The notes beneath the pieces were generated by a model that saw only the letters and a list, made by a program, of their open reading frames with translations, was not told the origin of the DNA and made no database searches. This document shows, piece by piece, positions 33,195 through 39,887 of a stretch of 64,000 nucleotides of DNA (position 1 is the stretch's first letter; each line of letters opens with the position of its first letter). The DNA lies in NCBI GenBank assembly GCA_031386985.1, contig JANNCV010000020.1, positions 186,001 through 250,000 on the forward strand. The letters run 5' to 3'. Source of the DNA: JANJUB01 sp031386985. GTDB lineage: Bacteria > Armatimonadota > Fimbriimonadia > Fimbriimonadales > Fimbriimonadaceae. Made by a program: the position numbers and the translations under genes.

Positions 33195-34520
33195 TCAATC
33201 GGAGAGTTCGCGATTTCGAGTTTCCACAACGAGCGGCAATAAGAGCAAGCCCGCGATTGGCACAAGCCCAACCCAAAACAAGATTTTCATCGCGGTCGCC
33301 AGGGTATCCGCCCCCATCGCCGCAACCGATCCTACAATCGGCGGCCCCGCAGCCGCGATAAACCGCCCGGCATTATAACAAAACCCCGCCCCCGTGGCGC
33401 GCAGTCGGGTGGGGTAGAGCTCCGGCAGGTAATAAGTAAAGGAGCCAAAAACTCCAAACACAGTTAGGCCGATAAAGAAGCACAGGAATAGACGGGTCGG
33501 ACCGGGCACATCAAGGCCAAAGGTCGTCATTATGGCGATGCCGCTAAAAAGGAAATAGCCGCCATACATCACGCGTCTCCCAATATATTTGGCGACAGGA
33601 ATGGTCAGGAGTGTTCCGATAAGCCCGCCCAGGTTGAACCAGTTAGATCCGGCCGCTTTCCAACTTGTCACGAGGGCAGCGGTTTGCGTTTTATCGAGAC
33701 CCTGGGCTTTGGCTTCGGCGCCCGCAAGTGCAGCTCCAATGGTTGGAATGAATGCGTTGCAAGACCACCACGTGAGTAGAGCTACCACCGCCATCCCTAA
33801 ACCGCTTAATGTGATCATTTTGAACTTGGGAGTAAAGAGCTCGGCCAGCCGGGGAGGGGCCGCCGTTTCGGTTGCATTTTTCCAGCGCTCGGGTTCCTTC
33901 ACGAACAAGCGGATAACAAAAGCAACAAGGGCTGGAAGAAGACCGCAAAGAAATACATATCTCCACCCCACCGCCGGATCATTGGCGAAGAGGGTGCCCT
34001 CAATATATCGCGTTGCGAATGCGGCCAGAAACAGGCCCATTGGCGCCGCCGAGTAAAGAATCGCTCCGGCTTCAACTCTACGTTTCTCTGGTACAACTTC
34101 AGCCACCATTGCCGCTCCGGCGGCCCATTCGCCGCCGATGCCGAGGCTTGCGATAAGGCGGCAGAGAGCCAGTATCCAAATGTTCGGAGCAATCGCGCAA
34201 AGGGCTGTGCCGATGGCATAGAGGAGCATCGTGAAAAGCAAAGTCTTGGTGCGACCGATGCGATCGCACACCTTTCCAAAAATGATCCCACCGATTCCCC
34301 AACCGATCAGTAAAAGCGAAGTGAGGGCACCCACCCAAACCAGGGTTGCACTCTTGGCTTCGGGCGTACCTAGCGGGATACCCAAAAGCGTTGGTACGCA
34401 GTTTGGAGCCACAAAATTGAACAATAGGCTATCAAAGACATCAAAACCCCAGCCGAGCCACGCCGCAAAAAGCACGGTCCACTGATAGCCATTCATATCA
34501 AGAAAACGCCGCTTGGTCAT
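33195..34520 (-). CDS. MFS transporter (metabolite:H+ symporter type)
   Basis: 441 residues, twelve hydrophobic segments. The loop 2-3 signature GKVCDRIGRTKTLLF and the region LIASLGIGGEWAAGAAMVAEVVPEKRR after helix 4-5 place it in the sugar/aromatic acid/sialic acid porter branch of the major facilitator superfamily; YLPELYPTRLRATGAGFCYNAGR near helix 10-11 fits. Substrate cannot be told. I prefer ATG 34520, which has AGGG six bases upstream, over ATG 34532. Inner membrane. Divergent from the kelch gene across an A+T-rich stretch. Confidence 0.9.
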   Translation of the reverse strand: MTKRRFLDMNGYQWTVLFAAWLGWGFDVFDSLLFNFVAPNCVPTLLGIPLGTPEAKSATLVWVGALTSLLLIGWGIGGIIFGKVCDRIGRTKTLLFTMLLYAIGTALCAIAPNIWILALCRLIASLGIGGEWAAGAAMVAEVVPEKRRVEAGAILYSAAPMGLFLAAFATRYIEGTLFANDPAVGWRYVFLCGLLPALVAFVIRLFVKEPERWKNATETAAPPRLAELFTPKFKMITLSGLGMAVVALLTWWSCNAFIPTIGAALAGAEAKAQGLDKTQTAALVTSWKAAGSNWFNLGGLIGTLLTIPVAKYIGRRVMYGGYFLFSGIAIMTTFGLDVPGPTRLFLCFFIGLTVFGVFGSFTYYLPELYPTRLRATGAGFCYNAGRFIAAAGPPIVGSVAAMGADTLATAMKILFWVGLVPIAGLLLLPLVVETRNRELSD

Positions 34521-34616
34521 GCTGGCCCTCATTTTAACAATAAATCGGTTTTCGATGCTGTACCAGCAAAATTACTGGCTTAACAAACATCTATTCTACT
34601 TTTTCTTTTTGTGTGA

Positions 34617-34634
34617 TATAGTAACAATGAGGAG
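34617..34634 (+). promoter_or_regulatory. Probable -10 and strong ribosome site of the kelch-hcp pair
   Basis: TATAGT (34617-34622) lies in an A+T-rich tract, followed by AACAATGAGGAGGG: GAGGAGGG at about 34628-34635 is a strong Shine-Dalgarno sequence for the ATG at 34643. No good -35 is seen. Confidence 0.45.
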
Positions 34635-34642
34635 GGTTTTCA

Positions 34643-35245
34643 ATGGAAGTTCCTAAGAAAAAACCACCTGGCTCTGGTCAGGCAATAACAAGACGTGATG
34701 TTCTCGTAGGTGCGGTCGCAGCGGCGATCGCGGCGAGTGCGCCGGTTGCAATGGCAACTCCGGTTAAGAAGCGCGCGCGAACGACCCAGTCGGCGCGGAC
34801 TCGGACCTCGATTCGGCGTTATCAAGCGGCCTCGGCAGTGCTAGGTGATGGTCGAGTCCTGGTCACTGGCGGCTATGATCGCCCCGGATCACCGGTGGCT
34901 CTCTATTCAGTCGCGATTCTCAACCCCGCCACGGGCGAGTCGTCGTTCGTTTCGCCGATGAGTGTTGCAAGGGCTCGCCATGCCGCAGTTTCTCTGCCGG
35001 ATGGCCGGGTTGCAGTACTCGGGGGCCTGGGGATGAATGCGACAGCATCAGTTGAAATCTATGATCCAGCGACGGACACGTGGGAGTCGGCAGTGCCGCT
35101 CTCCATGCCGCGCTTCGACCACAATGCCGTTTGCGAAGACGGCCAGATTTTGGTAATTGGGGGTAGTTCGCACACCATGCTTGCCAGCCTCGAAACCTAT
35201 CAGCTCCGGAGCGCATCGCGCCCGCCGCGAGCTCAGGAGAATTAA
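34643..35245 (+). CDS. Tat-exported kelch-repeat protein
   Basis: 200 residues. Twin-arginine signal ITRRDVLVGAVAAAIAASAPVAMA. The mature part holds three kelch-type beta sheets: AASAVLGDGRVLVTGGYD, HAAVSLPDGRVAVLGGLG with EIYDPATDTWESA, and HNAVCEDGQILVIGGSS with LETYQ. Three repeats are too few to close a propeller, so it may pair with itself or another protein. One base separates its stop from the hcp start, so the two are coupled. Expected in the periplasm or outside. Strong ribosome site GAGGAGGG. Folded export by Tat points to a binding or enzymatic partner role for the Hcp-like protein. Confidence 0.8.
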   Translation: MEVPKKKPPGSGQAITRRDVLVGAVAAAIAASAPVAMATPVKKRARTTQSARTRTSIRRYQAASAVLGDGRVLVTGGYDRPGSPVALYSVAILNPATGESSFVSPMSVARARHAAVSLPDGRVAVLGGLGMNATASVEIYDPATDTWESAVPLSMPRFDHNAVCEDGQILVIGGSSHTMLASLETYQLRSASRPPRAQEN

Positions 35246-35246
35246 T

Positions 35247-35723
35247 ATGCCTATTTACATGAAAATCGACGGAATCCCGGGCGAAAGCAACAGCGAATCC
35301 TTCCGCGACTGGATTGACATAGCCTCGTTTAGCTGGGGCGAAAGCAATTCTGGCGGTTCGGGTGGAGGCAGCGGAGGAGGTTCAGGCAGAGTTTCGTTCG
35401 ACGTGTTTACCTGCAGTAAACAAATTGACAAATCCTCGCCCAAACTCTTTGAAAAGTGTTGTAGCGGACGGCATATGCCGACGGTAAAGATCGTATTGAC
35501 CCGAACTAACAACGAGCATGAAGTTATCTACCTGAGTTATACGCTAACCGATTGCATCGTTTCGAGCTACCAAGTTGGCGGGGATGGCGGTAGCGTGCCC
35601 ATGGATAGCGTTTCCTTCAGCTTTGCCCAGATGGAATACAGCTACACGCCTATGGGAGCTAACGGTCTGCCCGGCGACCCCGTTACCCACTGGTGGAATC
35701 AGAGGACGAATCGGGGCGGGTAA
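35247..35723 (+). CDS. Hcp-family (type VI tube-like) protein
   Basis: 158 residues, the size of Hcp. Begins MPIYMKIDGIPGESNSESFRDW, then ASFSWGESNSGGS, with the core FDVFTCSKQIDKSSPKLFEKC (helix), VKIVLTRTNNEHEVIYLSY, CIVSSYQVGGDGGSVPMDSVSFSFAQMEYSYTP: the usual Hcp beta-barrel with a single helix. Hcp forms hexameric rings that stack into the T6SS tube or act as effectors. A Gly-Ser-rich loop (SGGSGGGSGGGSG) is inserted near residues 34-47. No other T6SS gene is in the window; Hcp homologues without T6SS are known in many phyla. Start ATG has CAGGAGA upstream. Confidence 0.85.
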   Translation: MPIYMKIDGIPGESNSESFRDWIDIASFSWGESNSGGSGGGSGGGSGRVSFDVFTCSKQIDKSSPKLFEKCCSGRHMPTVKIVLTRTNNEHEVIYLSYTLTDCIVSSYQVGGDGGSVPMDSVSFSFAQMEYSYTPMGANGLPGDPVTHWWNQRTNRGG

Positions 35724-35736
35724 GCAAACCTGTTCC

Positions 35737-35781
35737 GAGCGGTCGGTGTCGTTCTTATCCTCACCGACCGCGCTCTTCTCG
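35737..35781. terminator. Hairpin between convergent hcp and cheR remnant
   Basis: GAGCGGTCGGTG pairs with CACCGACC-GC-GCTC (two-base bulge) around an 11-base loop, followed by TTCTCGTT. It probably ends the hcp transcript; the T run is weak. Confidence 0.6.
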
Positions 35782-35786
35782 TTCAG

Positions 35787-36402
35787 CTATGCAGCGTGGC
35801 GTAAGACCACGGGTTGCTCGACAGGCTTCTTGTAGAAGAATGGCCGTGTCAGTTCGAATCCCAAGCCCTTATGGATGCTTAATCTCTCGGTTCCCCCGAT
35901 GAAAAGATATCCTCCGGGCCGCAAGGCTTCGAAAAATCCCTTGAAAATGCGATTTTTGGCATCATCGTTAAAATAGATTACGACGTTTTGACAAAGAATG
36001 AGGTCGAACTGCTTTATCCCATAGCGATCCTTCAAAAGATCGTGGGGGCTAAACGCGATGTTGCGCTTCATCAATATCCCGCACTCCAGGCTTCGAAGGG
36101 GCGACCGATGCAGTTCTTGCTGAGTTCGGGCAGCACGGAATTTTTATAAAGTGTTGAAAAAGCTCCGGATTGCGGTAAAGCTCGGTCACATTGATTGTGA
36201 AGTGATCCAGAAACTCTCCGAGAACACCGGAATCGCGATCCATTTTTGCGGCGAGATCGGCAAATGAAGTGCACTTGTGTTTCTCGCCGAGGGTCCGTAA
36301 GCGCCGGATCATTTGATCCGGCTTGTAATCCTGTAGTCTGATTCCGAGTTTTAGTTGAACTCGACTTCCGAAGCGGCTGTAGTCACCCTCACTCCTGTTC
36401 AT
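35787..36402 (-). pseudogene. Broken chemotaxis methyltransferase gene (cheR remnant)
   Basis: The N-terminal CheR domain is intact for about 95 residues (GSRVQLKLGIRLQDYKPDQM, FTINVTELYRNPELFQHF). At an A5 run (36141-36145, one A short of the run that would keep frame) it shifts; the other frame then continues NSVLPELSKN and PFEAWSAG, the beginning of the SAM-binding domain, and stops at 36071. The third frame resumes with MKRNIAFSPHDLLKD, FDLILCQNVVIYF, GYLFIGGTERLS, the end of CheR. About 60 residues of the SAM pocket are missing at the junction. It cannot make an active enzyme. The start overlaps the end of the cheW remnant by ATGA, showing an earlier operon. Confidence 0.88.
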
Positions 36403-36911
36403 CTTAGAAATTCACCGCGCCTCGTCGTTCGCAACCTTCGGTAGTACAGCCGCACGTCTAAGAGCAACATTAATCCCTCTTCCGGTTCTTGCCCATGACC
36501 ACTAAGCATCGTTCTGCAGATCCCCGTAATCATCTTCTTATCTAAGGATCGGAGCAAACTCGAAGGCCTCGACCGTTGATCCGGACATGGTTAACACTTC
36601 TGAAACTTCGTCAACGATGAGTCCCGCGGTAAGGCCATTGGTCTCGACAATCACCACTCGGCTGTTCTTTTCGCAACCTAAGGGCTACTTCCGAATCCAA
36701 ACCGCTCCCGAATCTAGGACGGGAAGGATTTGCCACGCAAGTTCATAACGCCCTTGACAAACGCTTCGGTCTGTGGAACGGGAGTAATGGGTTGAGGGGT
36801 GATGACCGTGTTTATCATGCCGATTGGTATTCCAAACACCTCATCATGGACACGCATGGCAACGATTTGAAAAGTAGGGTTCTCCATTTGAGTTTCAGAT
36901 TGGTTAGACAT
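36399..36911 (-). pseudogene. Broken chemotaxis coupling protein gene (cheW remnant)
   Basis: Pieces of one CheW are spread over three frames. Intact start: FQIVAMRVHDEVFGIPIGMI, EAFVKGVMNLRGKSFPS then a stop at 36714; after it in the same frame IRERFGF, the rest of the usual PVLDLRERFGF. Then another frame gives CEKNSRVVIVETNGLTAGLIVDEVSEVLTMSGSTVEAFEFAPIL and a third ITGICR, GQEPEEGLMLLLDVR. At least four small indels are needed to restore one frame, one in a short A run. CheW normally couples chemoreceptors to CheA. Directly downstream of cheX and overlapping the cheR remnant. Confidence 0.88.
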
Positions 36912-36921
36912 GATTCTCCGA

Positions 36922-37401
36922 TTACGCGGCTTGAGCCTTGGCTTGCTCCGATAGAGCAACCGTAAGAAGGACTTCACCAAACGAGGTATGGACGGGTAAC
37001 CGCAACGCTGGCGCCGCCATCAGGTTGATTTCAACATTTGATCCCTTGATCAAGCTAGGCGGCGTGATATCGCAGATGAATCCCTGGTCAGCCAGTTCTT
37101 GCAAGGCGTTTCCGCTCACCATATTGCAAAGCTCGGCGATCGCAGACTTTGCCAGCGGGTCAAGAACCTTCAGCTCTTGAAACGTCATTTTGGATGAGAT
37201 TCTGAGGGCGGTTTGTTGGCACATTCCAAAGACTACATTGCCTGTAACATCGCCCGTCAATCCGAGGACAACATTGATGTCCGAAATGGTGCTGCAAGTT
37301 GGTTGAATGCCGATTTGCCCCTTCGTTGGCATTTCGCCTAGAACCATCTCATACACTGAGAAGGTGGCCATGATAAATGGGTTAACAAGTTTTACGTTCA
37401 T
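36922..37401 (-). CDS. cheX: CheX-like chemotaxis phosphatase
   Basis: 159 residues. CheX dephosphorylates CheY-P. Seen: NVKLVNPFIMATFSVYEMV, ISDINVVLGLTGDVTGNVVFGM, and the active motif AELCNMVSGNALQEL (E-x-x-N about residues 91-94), then PPSLIKGSNVEI. Intact, with GGAGA before the start. It lies between cheY and the cheW remnant, in the order cheY-cheX-cheW-cheR. Its phosphatase/target pair with CheY remains complete while the coupling and methylation genes are gone. Confidence 0.85.
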   Translation of the reverse strand: MNVKLVNPFIMATFSVYEMVLGEMPTKGQIGIQPTCSTISDINVVLGLTGDVTGNVVFGMCQQTALRISSKMTFQELKVLDPLAKSAIAELCNMVSGNALQELADQGFICDITPPSLIKGSNVEINLMAAPALRLPVHTSFGEVLLTVALSEQAKAQAA

Positions 37402-37410
37402 GGTTTCTCC

Positions 37411-37779
37411 TTAGGCGGCTTCTAGGTGTTTACGCACGCTCTCGATAACGCGATCGGGTTGGAATGGCTTGACGATGAAATCCTTTGCGCCAGATTGAAC
37501 GGCTTCAATAACCACGTTTTTCTGTCCCATGGCGGTGCACATTACGACGGTTGCGTTTGGATCGGCCAGACGAATTTCCTTCAAGGCAGTTAGGCCGTCT
37601 TTGATGGGCATTGTAATATCCATCAATACTAAATCGGGCTTGTGGGCGGCGTACTGGTCAACTGCCTCCTGACCATTACAAGCCTCAATGACATCGTCAA
37701 ACCCATTCTCTTTCAATATGGTCTTTAAGGTGACACGCATAAATAGCGTATCATCGGTAATCAATATCTTCTTTGACAT
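37411..37779 (-). CDS. cheY: CheY-like response regulator
   Basis: 122 residues, a stand-alone receiver domain. Acidic pair in ILITDDTLFMR, phospho-acceptor Asp in LVLMDITMPIKDG (about 55), Thr in VVMCTAMGQ, Lys in FIVKPFQPDRV. CheY-P binds the flagellar switch. Start chosen at ATG 37779 with GGGAGAA upstream; the frame is open to 37815. First intact gene of the chemotaxis block; a short upstream ORF with a stronger ribosome site overlaps it. Confidence 0.9.
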   Translation of the reverse strand: MSKKILITDDTLFMRVTLKTILKENGFDDVIEACNGQEAVDQYAAHKPDLVLMDITMPIKDGLTALKEIRLADPNATVVMCTAMGQKNVVIEAVQSGAKDFIVKPFQPDRVIESVRKHLEAA

Positions 37780-37937
37780 CTGGCTGAGTTCTCCCGCCGC
37801 AACTGTGGCATCCATGCCATAGCCCTCGTGGCTGCTAGATATAATCGGCTCAATAAGACTTGGGAATTAGGGACTTTGGAAAAAAGAGCGCAAACTGTAA
37901 ATGAATTTCGAACCTCCTTCATAATTTGTCCGAACAT
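37761..37937 (-). CDS. Possible 58-residue ORF upstream of and overlapping cheY
   Basis: ATG at 37937 has a near-perfect Shine-Dalgarno AAGGAGG four bases upstream, and a second AAGGAGG follows just inside. The translation (MFGQIMKEVRNSFTVCALFS..., basic C-terminus) matches no family I know. It runs 19 bases into cheY in another frame. It could be a leader peptide coupling translation of cheY, or the decayed start of a larger gene, fitting the decay of the rest of the block. Confidence 0.3.
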   Translation of the reverse strand: MFGQIMKEVRNSFTVCALFSKVPNSQVLLSRLYLAATRAMAWMPQLRRENSARCQRRY

Positions 37938-37991
37938 GAAACCTCCTTATGGCGTCTGGATAGTGAGACTCTTTTAATGATCTGGTTCGGA

Positions 37992-38006
37992 TGGCACGAA
38001 GTTTGC
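37992..38006 (+). promoter_or_regulatory. Canonical -24/-12 (sigma-54) promoter of the sigma-factor gene
   Basis: TGGCACG-AAGT-TTGC matches the sigma-54 consensus TGGCACGnnnnTTGC at every fixed position, with the GG and GC ten bases apart as required. It lies 38 bases before the ATG at 38045; transcription should start near 38018. An inverted repeat GGTTCGG (37984-37990) / CCGAACC (38025-38031) frames it and may bind a regulator. Whether the organism has RpoN is not visible here. Confidence 0.7.
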
Positions 38007-38044
38007 GCCCGCCACTTGGCACACCCGAACCGAGATAGCAATCC

Positions 38045-38896
38045 ATGGCAAAAAACCTACATGCGATAGAAACAGAGGATGGCCTTCCGAACTACTTGAA
38101 TCGTCTGACTCAGGAGCCGCTTTTGACCGCTCAACAAGAAGACGATCTCACAAGGAGAATTCGGGCAGGCGATCGTGGAGCCATTCAGCGCCTCGTTGAG
38201 TGCAACATGCGACTCGTAATCAATATTGCTCGCGGCTACAAAAATAAGTCGGTGGCACTCGAAGATCTTATTCAAGAAGGGGCGATTGGCCTCATGCAAG
38301 CCGCGGAAAGGTTTGACCCAGATCGCGGATTTCGATTCTCGACCTACGCAACCCATTGGGTTCGGCAAGCCATCGGGCGCGCCATTGATAATAAGGCCAA
38401 AGCCATCCGCATTCCTGCCCACGTCACCCATGCGATGCGCCGAATTGAGCGAGAGAGATCCCGATTGGCCTCAGAAATGGGATATGACCCTTCGCTGGAG
38501 CAGATTGCGGTGGCGATGGGAGTCCCAGTCCAAAAACTGTCCCTAATCATGAACTCATGCCAAGAAATGCTCAGCTTGGATATGTCTATCGGTGATTCCG
38601 GAGTTACGACGCTTGGAGGTCTTATCCAGGACAACGCTCCTGATCCTGAAGGCCAAGTGATCAGCGAAGAAGTTAAGGCCGAACTTCGACAGATTTTCAG
38701 AGAGCTAAGCGACCGCGAGCGATGCGTTATGGAAATGCGTTTCCAACTAAATGGTGGAAGCCCAGCCTTTCAAGATGAAGTCGCTAAAGAGATGAATATC
38801 ACCCGAGAGCGGGTTCGACAGATTGAAGTTCAAGCCCTCAAGAAGCTACGCCTTTTGGCCCAGCAGAGAAAACTTCGGGAAATTCTCAGCGGCTAG
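38045..38896 (+). CDS. RNA polymerase sigma factor, sigma-70 family (RpoD/SigF-like, no region 1.1)
   Basis: 283 residues. Region 1.2 LPNYLNRLTQEPLLTAQQEDDLTRR, region 2 MRLVINIARGYKNKSVALEDLIQEGAIGLMQAAERFDPDRGFRFSTYATHWVRQAIGRAI (core and -10 binding), region 3 about 120-190, region 4 FRELSDRERCVMEMRF and ITRERVRQIEVQALKKLR (-35 binding helix-turn-helix). It lacks the acidic region 1.1 of housekeeping RpoD and is short, so it is an alternative group 2 factor. No anti-sigma gene is adjacent. Preceded by a sigma-54-type promoter. Overlaps pyrD by 11 bases, convergent. Confidence 0.93.
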   Translation: MAKNLHAIETEDGLPNYLNRLTQEPLLTAQQEDDLTRRIRAGDRGAIQRLVECNMRLVINIARGYKNKSVALEDLIQEGAIGLMQAAERFDPDRGFRFSTYATHWVRQAIGRAIDNKAKAIRIPAHVTHAMRRIERERSRLASEMGYDPSLEQIAVAMGVPVQKLSLIMNSCQEMLSLDMSIGDSGVTTLGGLIQDNAPDPEGQVISEEVKAELRQIFRELSDRERCVMEMRFQLNGGSPAFQDEVAKEMNITRERVRQIEVQALKKLRLLAQQRKLREILSG

Positions 38897-39887
38897 TCCC
38901 GCGGATTTGGTCAAGCGAGTTGACCCCTTCGCGATCCATGCGCTCGCAAAACTTCTCTAGTATCCTTGGTATCGTCGCGGGGCCACCATATACCCATCCT
39001 GTGTAAATTTGGCATAAGTGCGCACCGCACGCGATCTTTTCCCAAAGGTCATCGGCATCAAAAATCCCGCCGACACCAATCAGGATTAGGCCGGGGGGAG
39101 CCACACTAGCGAGGGTCTTCAAGACTTGGTTGGAGCGCTCCTGAACCGGCTTGCCCGACAGTCCGCCCTTTTCAAAGCTGTGATTTATGGTCGTGTTCGT
39201 CGCAATGACTCCCGTGAGTTTCATATCTACGGCCACCTCAAGCACTTCTAGTAATGCGGGTTCTTCGAGGTCGGGCGCGATTTTGACGAAGAGTGGCTTG
39301 GCCGTTCCAACTCCACGAATAATTCCCGCGAGCGCTCGCTTATCTTGCAATTGGCGCAGACCGGGGGTGTTTGGCGAGCTTACATTGATCACAAAATAGT
39401 CGCCGTGATCCCTGAGTAGACCGTAACTGTGAACATAATCGTCCTCGGCCTGATCTAGTGGCGTCACCTTTGATTTCCCCAGATTTACGCCGATCGGGAT
39501 CGTTGATTCGAACTCGCTTAATCTGGAGGCGATGGCGACCGCCCCATCGTTGTTAAACCCAAGGCGATTTACGAGCCCCTGGCAATCCGGATGCCGAAAG
39601 ATGCGCGGTTTCGGGTTTCCGGGTTGAGGATGTCGAGTCACTGTCCCAATCTCAGCAAAGCCGAAACCGAGGTCTGACCAAAAGGAAACGGCGTGGGCAT
39701 TCTTATCGAATCCTGCCGCCAAACCGAGCGGATTAGGAAACTTAACTCCAAAGAGGGTTTGGCGCAGCCTGTCGTCCTCAAAGCGGGGCGCGCTCACGAG
39801 CCCTTTGCCGATCAGGCTCATCGCCATCTCATGCACCGTTTCAGGATCAACTTTGAAAAGGAGCGGTCTTAAGATTGACTCGTACAT
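38886..39887 (-). CDS. pyrD: Dihydroorotate dehydrogenase, class 2 (quinone)
   Basis: 333 residues. FMN enzyme that oxidises dihydroorotate to orotate in pyrimidine synthesis and passes electrons to quinone. Class 2 features: N-terminal membrane-association helix (YESILRPLLFKVDPETVHEMAM), NPLGLAAGFDKNAHAV, GFAEIGTVTRHPQPGNPKPR, RLGFNNDG, catalytic Ser in FVINVSSPNTPGLR, NTTI, and GGLSGKPVQERSNQVLK. Starts immediately at the stop of the fused transporter gene (TAAATG), so it is translated from a lexA-transporter-pyrD message. Confidence 0.96.
   Translation of the reverse strand: MYESILRPLLFKVDPETVHEMAMSLIGKGLVSAPRFEDDRLRQTLFGVKFPNPLGLAAGFDKNAHAVSFWSDLGFGFAEIGTVTRHPQPGNPKPRIFRHPDCQGLVNRLGFNNDGAVAIASRLSEFESTIPIGVNLGKSKVTPLDQAEDDYVHSYGLLRDHGDYFVINVSSPNTPGLRQLQDKRALAGIIRGVGTAKPLFVKIAPDLEEPALLEVLEVAVDMKLTGVIATNTTINHSFEKGGLSGKPVQERSNQVLKTLASVAPPGLILIGVGGIFDADDLWEKIACGAHLCQIYTGWVYGGPATIPRILEKFCERMDREGVNSLDQIRGTSR

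Noticed and set aside
35848..35862. TTCGAATCC stretch like a tRNA T-arm
   Set aside because: It is inside the cheR remnant and no acceptor or anticodon stems can be drawn around it.
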